Numbered from the stretch's first letter, positions 44,601-54,611 are shown. The stretch: DNA of 64,000 nt from Bdellovibrionales bacterium (GCA_027459485.1 DAIDIG010000010.1:25719-89718); one strand, 5' to 3'. Numbers and translations: made by a program. The notes: generated by a model from the letters alone, not told the origin.

Positions 44601-46115
44601 ATGGCAAGACCACTTTTTAAAAAAATTCTAATCGCCAACCGCGGTGAAATCGCGATTCGCGTGATCAGAGCCTGCCGCACACTCGGCATCCAATCGGTTG
44701 CCGTATTCAGCGATGCCGATCGAAACAGTCTTCACGTGATGCTCGCCGATGAAGCGTACAATATCGGCCCCGCGCCAAGCCGTGAATCATACCTCAGAAT
44801 TGACCGGATCATCGAGGTCGCCAAGAAGTCGGGCGCCGAAGCTGTTCATCCTGGCTACGGCTTTTTGAGCGAGACCCCCGAATTTGCCGAAGCGCTCGCG
44901 CAAGCGGGTATCGTTTTTATTGGCCCCACTCCACAAAACATTCGCGACATGGGCGACAAAATCGCTTCACGCGAATTGATGAAAAAGGCCAACGTGCCGA
45001 TTGTGCCCGGTACACCTGGCGCCATTCAAACCGTTGAAGAAGCGGAGAAGTGGTCGCACGAAATAGGTTACCCGGTCATTATCAAAGCGTCGGCTGGTGG
45101 CGGGGGTAAAGGCATTCGCGTCGTTTACGACCGTCAAGAGCTCGCCAGTGCTTTTCGCGCGTGCCAGTCTGAAGGTAAAAATTATTTCTCTGACGATCGC
45201 GTTTTTATTGAACGATTTATTCAAAACCCGAAGCATATTGAGATTCAGGTTTTCGGCGATATGCACGGCAATGTTTGCCATTTATTCGAGCGCGAATGCT
45301 CCGTGCAGCGGCGGCATCAAAAATTGATCGAAGAGTCACCCTCGATTTCGGTGCCGCAGAAGGTGCGTGAAGAAATGGGCCGCGTGGCGGTCAAAGCCGC
45401 GCAAAGTTTGAAATATTTAGGCGCTGGCACGATCGAGTTTATTTTTGATAACTCCACGAAGGAATTCTTCTTCATGGAGATGAACACCCGCCTTCAAGTG
45501 GAGCACCCTGTAACCGAACAGGTGACCGGCATCGATCTCGTGCAAGAGCAAATTCATGTGGCTCTCGGTCATCCGCTGTCGTTTAAACAATCTGATGTGA
45601 AACAGACCGGGCACGCAATCGAGCTTCGCATATGCGCTGAAGATCCGATCACATTTAAGCCGGCGCCCGGCAAAATTCGCCTCTGCCGTAACCCACAGGG
45701 GCCGTTCGTTCGTATCGATGGGTACGCCTATCCCGGCTATGAAATCCCGATTTATTACGACCCGATGATCGCCAAACTAATCGCCTGGGGTCACACGCGG
45801 GATGAGGCCATTGGCAGACTTCAGCGCGCCCTCGGCGAATTTATGCTCACGGGCGTTAAAAGTAACATAGTTCTACACAAAAACATTCTGGCCCACCCAA
45901 CTTTTCTCGACGGGTCGTATACAACTCAATTCATCGATCGCGATATCACCGGCAAACCGCAAAAACTTTTTATGATTGTCGATGAAAATATTTTTCTCAT
46001 TACCGCGGCAATCGAGGCGTATCACCGGGCGAAGGGGCGCGATATATCGCAATACAATATCGCCAGCCGCTGGAAGGCCTACGGCCGCGCCAAACAAATG
46101 CGATCCGGACAGTGA
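44601..46115 (+). CDS. accC: Biotin carboxylase subunit (acyl-CoA carboxylase)
   Basis: The enzyme carboxylates biotin with ATP and bicarbonate. The 504-residue ATP-grasp protein has FKKILIANRGEIAIRVIRAC, VHPGYGFLSE, the glycine-rich KASAGGGGKGIRVV, RECSVQRRHQKLIEESP and MNTRLQVEHPVTEQVTGIDL. It lacks a fused biotin-carrier domain, which is the next gene. It could serve as PccA. ATG 44601 is preceded by GGAG (8 nt); an in-frame GTG at 44580 overlaps pccB. Confidence 0.93.
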   Translation: MARPLFKKILIANRGEIAIRVIRACRTLGIQSVAVFSDADRNSLHVMLADEAYNIGPAPSRESYLRIDRIIEVAKKSGAEAVHPGYGFLSETPEFAEALAQAGIVFIGPTPQNIRDMGDKIASRELMKKANVPIVPGTPGAIQTVEEAEKWSHEIGYPVIIKASAGGGGKGIRVVYDRQELASAFRACQSEGKNYFSDDRVFIERFIQNPKHIEIQVFGDMHGNVCHLFERECSVQRRHQKLIEESPSISVPQKVREEMGRVAVKAAQSLKYLGAGTIEFIFDNSTKEFFFMEMNTRLQVEHPVTEQVTGIDLVQEQIHVALGHPLSFKQSDVKQTGHAIELRICAEDPITFKPAPGKIRLCRNPQGPFVRIDGYAYPGYEIPIYYDPMIAKLIAWGHTRDEAIGRLQRALGEFMLTGVKSNIVLHKNILAHPTFLDGSYTTQFIDRDITGKPQKLFMIVDENIFLITAAIEAYHRAKGRDISQYNIASRWKAYGRAKQMRSGQ

Positions 46116-46129
46116 GGAATTAATACGAT

Positions 46130-46654
46130 ATGTATTTTCAGGCTGAAGCTAATGACACAAAATACGAAATCAACGTGCACGAGTCGCGCACCGGCTGGCA
46201 AGTATCGATGAAACCCGACGGTGGCGATTGGGTTCATTACGAATTTTCAAAGACCGATTATCAGTACATGGACGACACGATCAGTTTTCTATTTCAGAAC
46301 AGCTCGTACTTGCTGGATGTGACCGCATCGGGTGTCGACTATACGGTTTATACTCGCGGGGCGTTTAAGACCGTAAAGCTCTACAACGAAGAAAAAATAC
46401 TTCACGAAAGCTTGAAGGGCGGCAAATCGCTCGGACCAAGCGATAGTATGATGTCCGAAATGCCTGGCAAAATCGTCAAAATTTTTGTCAAACCCGGCCA
46501 AGCCGTCAAAGCTGGCGAGCCGCTCCTCATTATGGAAGCCATGAAGATGGAAAACGAATTGCGCGCCGGAGCCGATACAACGATTAAAGCCGTGCACGTC
46601 AACGAAGGTCAGGCTATCGAAGCCAACACCGTTTTGATTTCGTTTGCGAAATGA
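46130..46654 (+). CDS. Biotin carboxyl carrier protein (acyl-CoA carboxylase)
   Basis: The 174-residue protein ends in a biotinyl domain with the EAMKMEN biotinylation site ([15 protein letters not shown], Lys near residue 141) and the [20 protein letters not shown] strand pairs. Residues 1-90 form a beta-rich region like the BT domain of propionyl-CoA carboxylases, which holds alpha and beta subunits together. It follows accC by 14 bp and precedes the mutase gene, consistent with a three-gene propionyl-CoA carboxylase. Confidence 0.9.
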   Translation: MYFQAEANDTKYEINVHESRTGWQVSMKPDGGDWVHYEFSKTDYQYMDDTISFLFQNSSYLLDVTASGVDYTVYTRGAFKTVKLYNEEKILHESLKGGKSLGPSDSMMSEMPGKIVKIFVKPGQAVKAGEPLLIMEAMKMENELRAGADTTIKAVHVNEGQAIEANTVLISFAK

Positions 46655-46673
46655 TCGCAGTCGTAACTCGCTT

Positions 46674-48260
46674 ATGAGAAAAGAAAAATTTTATAATTCA
46701 AGCCGCATTGAACTCGAGCCATCGTACAAGAGCGATTGCACTGAACACGAGCGCGAAAGACTTGGCGAACCGGGTGAGTTCCCGTACACGCGCGGCGTGC
46801 AAGAGACGATGTACCGTGGCCAGTTTTGGACGATGCGACAGTACGCTGGCTTTGGTTCGGCTAAAGAAAGTAACAAACGTTATCATCACTTATTGAAGCA
46901 CGGCACGACCGGTCTCAGCGTGGCGTTCGATCTGCCGACACAAATGGGCTACGATTCGGATCACGTCATGGCGAGCGGCGAAGTCGGCAAGGTGGGCGTC
47001 GCTATTTCTTCTATCGAAGATATGGAGATCCTGCTCGATCGTTTGCCGCTAGAAAAAATCTCGACATCCATGACAATCAATTCGACCGCCGGGATTCTGC
47101 TCGCGTTTTACATCGCGGTCGCCAAACGACGCGGAATCTCGCCGAAGGATTTGCGCGGCACCGTGCAAAACGACCTTTTGAAAGAATACATCGCGCGCGG
47201 CACCTATATTTATCCGCCAAAGCCGAGCCTTCGCGTGATCACCGACATTTTTGCTTATTGTGCGCGCGAAGTGCCGCAGTGGAACACCATCAGTATTTCG
47301 GGCTATCACATCCGCGAGGCCGGCGCGACAGCTGCGCAAGAGCTCGCCTTTACGCTGGCTAATGCTGTGACCTATGTGCAAGCGGCGATCGATCGCGGGC
47401 TTAACGTCGATGAATTCGGAAGGCGACTCAGTTTTTTCTTCAACGTGCACAATAACTTTTTCGAAGAGGTCGCGAAATTTCGTGCCGCCCGCCGAATGTG
47501 GGCCCATATTATGCGCGATCGTTTTAAAGCCAAAGATGCGCGTGCGATGAAGCTTCGTTTTCACACGCAAACGGCGGGAGTGACCCTGACCGCGCAACAG
47601 CCTGAAAACAATATTGTGCGCGTCACGATGCAGGCACTTGCCGCAGTTCTGGGCGGGACGCAATCTCTCCACACGAATTCGATGGATGAGGCCCTGAGTT
47701 TACCGACGGAACGTGCTGCGACGATCGCGCTTCGTACGCAGCAAATTATCGCTCACGAGTCCGGTGTTGCCGATGTCATAGACCCGCTCGGCGGCTCTCC
47801 TTACGTAGAGTCTTTAACCGACGAACTTGAGAAGCGCGCCCTGGAATATCTCGAGCGTATCGATTCTCTAGGGGGCGTCATCGCGTGTATCGAGTCGGGC
47901 TTTATTCAGGGCGAGATTCAGAACTCGGCTTATCAGTATCAAAAAGACGTCGATGCCAAGCGCGAAATTATTGTCGGAGTAAACGATTTTGTGCAACCCG
48001 AACCGACACACATCGAAACGCTGAAGGTAACCGAAGAGATCGCGCGCGATCAGGTGGCGCGCTTGAAATCGTTCAAGGCCGGCCGCAACAAAAAGGCGGT
48101 TGCGTCGTGCCTCGAAAAGATCCGCTCGGCTGCCGAAGCGCCGAACGAAAACCTGATGCCTCTTTTTGTCGATGCGGTCGAAGCTGGCTGCACACTTGGC
48201 GAAATCAGCGACGAACTCCGAACGGTTTTCGGTCTTTACCGCGAGAGTGTAAAATTATGA
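46674..48260 (+). CDS. Methylmalonyl-CoA mutase large (catalytic) subunit without B12 domain
   Basis: The enzyme converts methylmalonyl-CoA to succinyl-CoA. The 528-residue protein is the TIM-barrel part only: [40 protein letters not shown] (the QYAGF of methylmalonyl- rather than isobutyryl-type enzymes), [33 protein letters not shown] and [20 protein letters not shown]. The cobalamin-binding DxHxxG domain is absent and must be encoded elsewhere. Together with the three genes upstream it completes propionyl-CoA use via succinyl-CoA. ATG 46674 is preferred over a TTG inside the carrier gene. It overlaps tatC tail to tail by 6 bp. Confidence 0.9.
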   Translation: MRKEKFYNSSRIELEPSYKSDCTEHERERLGEPGEFPYTRGVQETMYRGQFWTMRQYAGFGSAKESNKRYHHLLKHGTTGLSVAFDLPTQMGYDSDHVMASGEVGKVGVAISSIEDMEILLDRLPLEKISTSMTINSTAGILLAFYIAVAKRRGISPKDLRGTVQNDLLKEYIARGTYIYPPKPSLRVITDIFAYCAREVPQWNTISISGYHIREAGATAAQELAFTLANAVTYVQAAIDRGLNVDEFGRRLSFFFNVHNNFFEEVAKFRAARRMWAHIMRDRFKAKDARAMKLRFHTQTAGVTLTAQQPENNIVRVTMQALAAVLGGTQSLHTNSMDEALSLPTERAATIALRTQQIIAHESGVADVIDPLGGSPYVESLTDELEKRALEYLERIDSLGGVIACIESGFIQGEIQNSAYQYQKDVDAKREIIVGVNDFVQPEPTHIETLKVTEEIARDQVARLKSFKAGRNKKAVASCLEKIRSAAEAPNENLMPLFVDAVEAGCTLGEISDELRTVFGLYRESVKL

Positions 48261-49016
48261 TGGCGCGCCCTCGCGCTCAGAATCAACTGCACCGGCAGCA
48301 CGATTTTTTACAACTCGCGTAACGGCGAAAATCGAGATTTCATACAAAAGAATCATTGGCACCATCATCGAAAGCATGCTGACCGCGTCGGGTGGAGTGA
48401 TAATTGCCGACACGATCGCCATGATAAAAATCGCCATCCGCCGCTTTTCGCGCAAAAACGCATCGTCGATGACATCCATCATCGCCAAGACCACTAAAAT
48501 CAAAGGCATCTCAAACGCGAGACCGAACATGATCGTCGTTCGAATGAAAAATGATAAATATTCGCTGATCGTGATCATCGGTTTGTCGATGCTGTTGCCG
48601 AAAGTAAGAAGGTATTTGAACGCGAGCGGGAAGATAATACGGTAGACAAACGCGACACCCGACAAAAATAAAATAGAGCCAAAAAATATAAATTTAAGTG
48701 CCAACCTGCGCTCATGTTTATAAAGCCCCGGCGCCACGAAGAGCCAAACTTGGTACAGCCAAAGCGGACAAGTCATGACGACGCTGGTGAGCAGGCTGAC
48801 TTTGATGTAGGCCAAAAATTTTTCGGTTGGGTGAGTGAACACAAGGCCGCCATCGGGCAAGTAGGGCAGAATCGGATGGCGAATAAATTCAAAGATTTGG
48901 CTGCTGAAATAAAAGCAGGCCGCAAACCCGATCAAAATTATCCAGAGCGAGCGCACGAGGCAGCGCTTGAGATCCATTAAGTGTTCGACGAGGGATTGGG
49001 TATTAAGATTTTCCAT
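48255..49016 (-). CDS. tatC: Sec-independent protein translocase TatC
   Basis: TatC is the twin-arginine signal receptor in the inner membrane. The 253-residue protein has six membrane segments and the hallmarks [20 protein letters not shown] at the N-terminus, [19 protein letters not shown], and [21 protein letters not shown] with the conserved Glu in the first periplasmic loop region. [15 protein letters not shown] follows. Its start overlaps tatB by 14 bp. No separate tatA is present. Confidence 0.94.
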   Translation of the reverse strand: MENLNTQSLVEHLMDLKRCLVRSLWIILIGFAACFYFSSQIFEFIRHPILPYLPDGGLVFTHPTEKFLAYIKVSLLTSVVMTCPLWLYQVWLFVAPGLYKHERRLALKFIFFGSILFLSGVAFVYRIIFPLAFKYLLTFGNSIDKPMITISEYLSFFIRTTIMFGLAFEMPLILVVLAMMDVIDDAFLREKRRMAIFIMAIVSAIITPPDAVSMLSMMVPMILLYEISIFAVTRVVKNRAAGAVDSEREGAPS

Positions 49017-49404
49017 CTGGCGCTTTATTTTCAGGCGATTCTATGGTCGCTGTCTGAGACGTCGGCTTCGGCTGGATAATAGTTTGAGCGGGCGGTTGCG
49101 GAATGGATTGCGCCTGAGGCACGCCATCGGGTACGCCGGCGTTTTGCCGTTTTGAAATCTCTTGCTCGAGTTGCTTTCTCATATTTACAAGTTCGATAAG
49201 TTCTTTGTGCATGGACTCACGGGACTGCTGGAGAAGATTCGATGTCGAATCATTAACTTCGGTGAGCGGTTTTAAAATCTCGTCTTTGACTTTTCTGAGT
49301 TCATTTACGAATTTGGCGAACTTTCTCGCCATGACCGGTAGCTCTTCCGGGCCCAAGACGAGCAGGCCGATGACACCTAGAATGATCATTTCAGTGAAGC
49401 TCAC
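49003..49404 (-). CDS. tatB: TatB/TatA-type translocase subunit
   Basis: The 133-residue protein starts with a single membrane helix (FTEMIILGVIGLLVLGPEELP) containing the Glu and the Gly-Pro hinge of TatB. An amphipathic helix follows (VMARKFAKFVNELRKVKDEI), then a charged coiled region and a Pro/Gln-rich tail. LGPEELP favours TatB, but single TatA/B-type proteins can serve both roles where tatA is lacking. It directly precedes tatC on the minus strand. Confidence 0.88.
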   Translation of the reverse strand: MSFTEMIILGVIGLLVLGPEELPVMARKFAKFVNELRKVKDEILKPLTEVNDSTSNLLQQSRESMHKELIELVNMRKQLEQEISKRQNAGVPDGVPQAQSIPQPPAQTIIQPKPTSQTATIESPENKAPDGKS

Positions 49405-49426
49405 GGCGATCCCATCTCCTCAGATG

Positions 49427-50017
49427 CTATTGATTCGTGGCCTTTTTCGCTTGCTCCGCATTGAGCAGTCCGTTTTCTAAGAGCTGCTCTTTTGCCAATT
49501 CCGACCCGGTCTTTACGTACCGATCGTAGAGGCGCAAGAGATCCTGGTTCGATTGCACAAAGGTGTTTTGGCTGATGTAGGTGAGAAGATCAACATATTC
49601 CAAAAATCGCGATGCGAAGTCCCGATAGACTTGAGATTGAACATCTGAATCAAACTCGTTTGCCAATTGCGCGTAGGCCATGCCGCCGATATCGGCGTAA
49701 TAGTCGACATCGACGATTTTGCGTTTGAGTGAATCACCAAAAAATCCGCTAATATAAAGACTGGTGTCACCAAGACGCTTGAGCATTTCTCGTCGCACGT
49801 TTTTTTCGGCCTGATTGGCACGCAGCAGTTGCTCAGCCAGGGTCGAACCGAGAGTCCAGTTGGCCCCGCCGACGTAAGAATCAAGAAGCGCCACTAAGTA
49901 TTGACGCACAAACGGCGTCGTCTCTATTCGACACTTTTCTAAGGCCCGCTCGATCATTTCATTGAAATAGGTCTGCGCGTCGAGCAGTAGGTTTAATTTA
50001 GTTTCTTTCTCCCCCAT
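49427..50017 (-). CDS. Conserved hypothetical helical protein upstream of tatBC
   Basis: The 196-residue protein is soluble and almost wholly helical, with no signal peptide. LLLDAQTYFNEMIERALEKC, VRQYLVALLDSYVGGANW, VRREMLKRLGDTSLYISGFF and YYADIGGMAYAQLANEFDS are distinctive. I have no family name for it. The start is placed at ATG 50017; the frame extends to 50062. It is first in a unit with tatB (22 bp downstream) and tatC, and has a promoter-like region with two dyads upstream. A link to Tat export is only positional. Confidence 0.72.
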   Translation of the reverse strand: MGEKETKLNLLLDAQTYFNEMIERALEKCRIETTPFVRQYLVALLDSYVGGANWTLGSTLAEQLLRANQAEKNVRREMLKRLGDTSLYISGFFGDSLKRKIVDVDYYADIGGMAYAQLANEFDSDVQSQVYRDFASRFLEYVDLLTYISQNTFVQSNQDLLRLYDRYVKTGSELAKEQLLENGLLNAEQAKKATNQ

Positions 50018-50067
50018 AGTGCGTGGTCCTAACCCTCCATTCTGTTTAACGGAGTGCTCCACCTATT

Positions 50068-50096
50068 ATTTTACTACTTTATTCGAAATTTTTCAT
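50068..50096 (-). promoter_or_regulatory. Promoter candidate for hypothetical-tatBC unit
   Basis: On the minus strand ATGAAA (50096-50091, 4 of 6 for -35) and TAAAAT (50073-50068, 5 of 6 for -10) are separated by exactly 17 bp in an A/T-rich stretch. A perfect dyad CAGGACG-TT-CGTCCTG (50100-50115) lies 3 bp upstream of the -35. Activity is inference. Confidence 0.45.
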
Positions 50097-50099
50097 TTT

Positions 50100-50157
50100 C
50101 AGGACGTTCGTCCTGTGTCGGGTCGCATACGTACGGGAATGTCTCAAATTGAGACAT
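50100..50157. repeat. Two perfect dyads between M16 gene and tatBC unit
   Basis: CAGGACG (50100-50106) and CGTCCTG (50109-50115) are separated by 2 bp. ATGTCTCAA (50139-50147) and TTGAGACAT (50149-50157) are separated by 1 bp and span the stop codon of the M16 gene. Neither is followed by a T-run in the minus-strand direction, so they look more like operators or mRNA 3' end stabilisers than intrinsic terminators. Confidence 0.55.
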
Positions 50158-52753
50158 CCTTTCGTCCGACTACCGATAAAGAATAGTGCTGCGAAAAGAT
50201 CGCCCGCGCGACGGCTTGAATCGAACCCGACGTCACAGACCCGAGCCGCTCGCTAAATTTTTCAGATTCATCAAACTCAAGACCATAAAGTTCGTCGAAC
50301 AAAAATGAGTCGGCGATGTTGCCGGTTCGTTGTCGGCCGATGTCGTGCCGCCCGAGTAAATACCGCTTGGCTCGCTGAAGTTCACCGTCTGAAACGGGCT
50401 CCTCAACCAGTCGGCTAAACTGCTCTAGCATCATTTTGACCGCGAGATCGCCCTTTTCTGGAGAACAACCGATGTACGCTCCAAAATAGCCGTGCTCCAT
50501 TCCATCCATGCGAATAGGCGTGACGGTGTAGGCAAGCGAGGCTTTGTCGCGCAACTCGATGAACAGCCGCCCCCCTTGCCCTGAAAGAATCGCTTGTAAA
50601 ACCTCGAGATCATAGCGGCGCGGGTCGCGAAAGGTCAGGCCCGGGTAGGCTAGGGCAATGTGACTTTGTTCGCGGTCGAGAAATGAAAAAACGTGTTGAT
50701 CAGCCCCCACGCCGGGCGTTCGCAAGCGATTTTCGGGCAAATTTTGCGCCGGTAGAGACGCCCAGCTTTGTTCCAACTTCTTTGCAAATTTCCCCAGGTT
50801 CACGTCACCCGCGATCGAGACGACGAGATTGTGCGATAGCCGAAGTTTATTTAAAAAATTGGCGACTTTTTCGCGTGAAAGCGCATCAACTGTTTCAACT
50901 TCGCCTAGCGGGTCGCGCGAGTACGGATGACCTTCAAACAGTAAGCGCATCAGCGCGAGCATGCAGGTTTGCGCCGGCTTGTCGTTTCTTGTCTTAATTT
51001 GCTCTTTCATCATGATTTTTTCGCGCGCGATGGCGTCATCCGGCAGTCGTGGATCAATGAGAACTTCAGACAAGATCTCAACCACGCGCGGAAAGAAGGG
51101 CTTGAGCGTCGTTGAAGAAAGGCCAAACGAATTTCGGCCGCCGAACCCGGACAAACTCGACGCCATATTTTCAATTTCTATATTCAGTTCATGCTCGCTG
51201 AGTTTTTGCGTACCTGAAACCCAAACTCGCGAGAGCAGCTCGTTAAGCCCTATATCAGCCGTTGGCTCAAACCGTAAACCGCCAAGAAGACCGACGCGCA
51301 TACTTGTAACAGGCGACCCGACGATCTGCCGCCCGACCAAACGAATGCCGTTCGGCAGTACAATTCGCTCCGGCGCGCTCGAGACTTCGCGCTTCGGCGG
51401 CGACCATTTAATGCCCGCCCCCCGAACCGGCTTTCTCTTAAGCGCTGGTTCTTGTCGCGCTTGGCACACTATCGCTTCAAAATTCTTTTGCCACGTTTTA
51501 AGTGCATTCTTCGTGAGCGCTTCGTCTTCGGGAGCCAGGTAACTCGCCACGACGGTGCGGGGGTTGATATATTTACGCGCGACACGTTGAATGTCGGCCG
51601 CCGTTAACTTTGACGTTTCTTTTAAGATGCGGTCGAATTGTTTGTAGTCGGAAAATAAGAACTCAAAATGCCCGTAGAGCCCGGCTTGCCCGTCGACGGT
51701 TTCCATCGAATAGAATTTTTCGCTCTCCATTTGTTTAATGGCTTTTCGAACCTCGTCGTCAGTGGGGCCGTAGGCAATCATTTCGCCTACAACTTTCGTT
51801 ACGTGTTCAACCGCCGTCTCAAGGTTTTTGTGATCGAGCGTCGCTGAAAGGGCTAGAAACCCCGGTTCTTTCGGGCTAAATACGCTCGCCCCAATCGACG
51901 TAACTAAGTTTTTTGTATTTCGCAATTCATGAACGAGCCGCGAGCTGTCGCCTTGCCCGAGAATAGCGGATAAGGCCATTAGCGGGACAGAGTCACGGTG
52001 ACGCGCATTCGGCACATCGAAACAAATATGCAGAAAGCTTTCTTGAAACTGGCCCTTTTGCGTTCGAACCGCCGGTGCCTTGCGAGCCGGCTCAGGTGAG
52101 CGGCGAACTTTCATCAGTTTATGTTTCGAAAACGATTCAAAATGCCGCGCGACCCGTTTTTTCATGTCGGTTGTTTTAAAGTCGCCGACGATGACGAGAT
52201 TCATATTTTGCGGCACGTATCTCGAATTGTAGTACCCGACAATTTTTTTGCGTGGCACTCTTCGAATGTTGTCATCATAACCGATCACGGGGACGCGATA
52301 CGGATGTTTACGATAAAGTGTCGAAAATAAAAGTCGGCTCGCCTGTTGGTGCGGGCTATCGATCGAGCGCTTGATCTCTTCGATCACAACTTCGCGCTCG
52401 TTATCGATTTCGTTGGCGTCGAACTTCGGCCGTCCGATCATTTCGCTGATCACCTCGATGCCCGAGTCAACGAATTGGCTTGAGACTGTGACGTAAAAAA
52501 CCGTTTGGTCGAACGACGTATAGGCGTTGAGCACTCCACCCGAGCCTTCGATCGTTTGGGCCATTTCACCCACGCCAAATTTTTCTGAACCCTTAAAAAC
52601 AAGGTGCTCGATAAAATGGCTAATCCCTTCGATGCCTTTTTTCTCATCAGCCGAGCCCGTTTTGACCCACATCTGCACGGAGACAACCGGAGACTTCCGG
52701 CTTTCAACGAGCAGAACGTTCATTCCGTTTTTTAATTGATATTTCGTTGTCAT
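50144..52753 (-). CDS. Double M16-family zinc metallopeptidase
   Basis: The 869-residue protein contains two M16 units in tandem, as in pitrilysin-like or PqqL-like enzymes. The N-terminal unit has the inverted zinc motif HFIEH (46-50) and the third-ligand Glu in EREVVIEEI (about 125). The C-terminal unit, from about residue 465 (IVLPNGIRLVGRQIVGSPVT), lacks HxxEH (GLNELLSRVW at that place) and would be the non-catalytic partner. No signal peptide is visible from the ATG at 52753, so it appears cytoplasmic unless exported by another route. It is divergent from hemW, and 16 bp separate the starts. Confidence 0.9.
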   Translation of the reverse strand: MTTKYQLKNGMNVLLVESRKSPVVSVQMWVKTGSADEKKGIEGISHFIEHLVFKGSEKFGVGEMAQTIEGSGGVLNAYTSFDQTVFYVTVSSQFVDSGIEVISEMIGRPKFDANEIDNEREVVIEEIKRSIDSPHQQASRLLFSTLYRKHPYRVPVIGYDDNIRRVPRKKIVGYYNSRYVPQNMNLVIVGDFKTTDMKKRVARHFESFSKHKLMKVRRSPEPARKAPAVRTQKGQFQESFLHICFDVPNARHRDSVPLMALSAILGQGDSSRLVHELRNTKNLVTSIGASVFSPKEPGFLALSATLDHKNLETAVEHVTKVVGEMIAYGPTDDEVRKAIKQMESEKFYSMETVDGQAGLYGHFEFLFSDYKQFDRILKETSKLTAADIQRVARKYINPRTVVASYLAPEDEALTKNALKTWQKNFEAIVCQARQEPALKRKPVRGAGIKWSPPKREVSSAPERIVLPNGIRLVGRQIVGSPVTSMRVGLLGGLRFEPTADIGLNELLSRVWVSGTQKLSEHELNIEIENMASSLSGFGGRNSFGLSSTTLKPFFPRVVEILSEVLIDPRLPDDAIAREKIMMKEQIKTRNDKPAQTCMLALMRLLFEGHPYSRDPLGEVETVDALSREKVANFLNKLRLSHNLVVSIAGDVNLGKFAKKLEQSWASLPAQNLPENRLRTPGVGADQHVFSFLDREQSHIALAYPGLTFRDPRRYDLEVLQAILSGQGGRLFIELRDKASLAYTVTPIRMDGMEHGYFGAYIGCSPEKGDLAVKMMLEQFSRLVEEPVSDGELQRAKRYLLGRHDIGRQRTGNIADSFLFDELYGLEFDESEKFSERLGSVTSGSIQAVARAIFSQHYSLSVVGRKDVSI

Positions 52754-52769
52754 CGACTAAACACCTTCT

Positions 52770-53996
52770 ATGTCGTCCACTGGTTTTGGGATCTACGTTC
52801 ACGTCCCGCATTGCCTGCAAAAGTGCCACTATTGTGACTTTGTCACGGTCACCGTCGATGAGCCGCCGCGCTCGAGTGGCGATTATGTGAAAAGCTTGCT
52901 TTTGGAGTTGCACCGTCGCTCGAGCACAGTCCGGGAATTCGCGCCGCAGTCACTGACATCGATCTATTTTGGCGGCGGCACTCCCAGCCTTTTACCTGCC
53001 AGTGACATTTTATCGGTGCTCAATGAAATTGCAACGATCGGATTTATTAAGGCAGACAATTGCGAAATTACGATCGAAATAAACCCCGGCACAATCAACG
53101 CCGAAAAATTAGACCTTTATCTAGCCGCTGGGGTAAACCGTTTTAGCGTCGGCGCACAAACGTTTCGCGACGATTATTTGCGCGCGTGCGGTCGAAAACA
53201 TTCGGCGAACGACACCCGAGAAACCCTCCGGTTACTGGCCGATCGCAAAGTCAATTATTCGTTCGATTTGCTTTTTGGCCTGCCTCAGCAGCATCTCGCG
53301 GATTTGCGCGAAGATCTTTTCGAAATTGTCGAGTTTTCGCCGCCACACGTGAGTTTGTACAACTTAACCCTCCCCAAAAAGCATTTTATGAACGCCGGCC
53401 GAGCCGATGACGGCGAGCAGGCCGAGATGTTTGACGAAATCGAAGCCGCACTCAAAGAAATCGGTGTTCTGCGCTACGAAATTTCAAATTTCGCCAAACC
53501 CGGCTACGAATCGAGGCACAATATGCTTTATTGGCAAGGGGCCTCATACTGGGGTCTTGGCTTGGGGGCCCATTCTTATTTTCCGAAAGCGGGTCCATTT
53601 GGCGTGCGGGTTTCAAACCCAGCTTGGATGGCTAAGTGGACCGAACAAATTGCCCAACTGTTTGAACCCGGCTGCTTTTGGAGAAATTTTTTACCAACCC
53701 AAGTTGAGAACTTGTGCTTACATGAGGCCCTCACCGATTTTTTTCACACCCGGCTACGGCAGACGAAAGGCTTTTTGTGGAGTGACCTAGTCGCATTTTT
53801 CGCGGAGTTCAGCGTTGACACCGGCGTAGCGCGTCTCATTGAAGAACGCGCGCGACGTCGCGTACAAGCCCTTACTGAAAAGGGGCTTCTGCTGACAATG
53901 GGTGGTCGAATCCGCCTGTCGCCACATGGCTACGCGCTCGCAAATGCTGCCTTCTTAGACCTCACTTTTTCGGCCGATGAGGTCATTTTTCAATAA
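52770..53996 (+). CDS. hemW: Radical SAM heme chaperone HemW
   Basis: HemW inserts heme into respiratory proteins; it was formerly annotated as oxygen-independent coproporphyrinogen oxidase. The 408-residue protein has the cluster CLQKCHYCDF near residue 17 (CxxxCxxC), IYFGGGTPSLLP, NRFSVGAQTF and SFDLLFGLPQQ. A C-terminal HemN-type helical domain follows. The lack of the extra N-terminal Cys of true HemN fits HemW. The 16-bp divergent spacer with the M16 gene means its promoter must overlap the neighbour's coding start. Confidence 0.9.
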   Translation: MSSTGFGIYVHVPHCLQKCHYCDFVTVTVDEPPRSSGDYVKSLLLELHRRSSTVREFAPQSLTSIYFGGGTPSLLPASDILSVLNEIATIGFIKADNCEITIEINPGTINAEKLDLYLAAGVNRFSVGAQTFRDDYLRACGRKHSANDTRETLRLLADRKVNYSFDLLFGLPQQHLADLREDLFEIVEFSPPHVSLYNLTLPKKHFMNAGRADDGEQAEMFDEIEAALKEIGVLRYEISNFAKPGYESRHNMLYWQGASYWGLGLGAHSYFPKAGPFGVRVSNPAWMAKWTEQIAQLFEPGCFWRNFLPTQVENLCLHEALTDFFHTRLRQTKGFLWSDLVAFFAEFSVDTGVARLIEERARRRVQALTEKGLLLTMGGRIRLSPHGYALANAAFLDLTFSADEVIFQ

Positions 53997-54006
53997 ACTT
54001 AACACC

Positions 54007-54034
54007 TTGACAGGCTTCGTTTATCGCTCATATT
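54007..54034 (+). promoter_or_regulatory. Promoter candidate for grpE
   Basis: A perfect TTGACA (54007-54012) is followed by CATATT (54029-54034, 4 of 6) after 16 bp. Transcription would begin only about 3 nt before the grpE ATG at 54044, so the message would be nearly leaderless. No sigma-32-type or CIRCE sequence is seen. Confidence 0.42.
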
Positions 54035-54043
54035 GAAGCACAT

Positions 54044-54610
54044 ATGTCTACCGATGATACTGATAAAAAATCTCCGCAAAAAGACGATATAGAAATTGAG
54101 TCGATCGGCGGTGAACCGGCTGACGCCGCTGCCGCAAATGGCGAACTTAAAGCCGCGCTAGATGAAGCCGCGAAATGGAAAAACGACTATCTCTATTTGC
54201 GCGCCGATTTCGACAACTTCAGAAAGGGCGTGATCAAAGAACGTGCGGATTTGCTAAAGTACGGCAGCGAACGTTTGATTTCAGAACTTCTTGGGTTTCT
54301 TGACACCGTAGATAGGGCTCTTCAAATGTCGATAACCCCCGAGAATGTCGGGCAGTTCAAAACTGGAATCGAAATGACGGCTAATGAACTCAAAAGCGTG
54401 CTCGAACGTTTCGGTGTGAAAGAGCTATCTGCTGTCGAGGGTCAATCTTTTAACCCCGCCGAACATGAAGCGCTAAACAGTGAAGAATCCGACGCCGTCG
54501 CGCCCGGGCATGTGCTTCGGGTTTATCGTAAGGCGTACAAGCTTCACGATCGCCTGCTTCGCCCGGCGCAAGTTGTAGTTGCCAAAGCTCCCGCCCTTAA
54601 AGAAGGTTAA
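54044..54610 (+). CDS. grpE: Nucleotide exchange factor GrpE
   Basis: GrpE releases ADP from DnaK. The 188-residue protein has an acidic, Ala-rich N-terminus, the long helix [30 protein letters not shown], and the C-terminal beta domain with [20 protein letters not shown] then [25 protein letters not shown]. All are family landmarks. It is followed 1 bp later by a DnaJ-type gene; dnaK is not in the window. Confidence 0.94.
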   Translation: MSTDDTDKKSPQKDDIEIESIGGEPADAAAANGELKAALDEAAKWKNDYLYLRADFDNFRKGVIKERADLLKYGSERLISELLGFLDTVDRALQMSITPENVGQFKTGIEMTANELKSVLERFGVKELSAVEGQSFNPAEHEALNSEESDAVAPGHVLRVYRKAYKLHDRLLRPAQVVVAKAPALKEG

Positions 54611-54611
54611 C

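Noticed and set aside
47049..47672. 207-codon reading frame opposite the mutase gene
   Set aside because: Lies wholly inside the mutase coding sequence and resembles no protein family.
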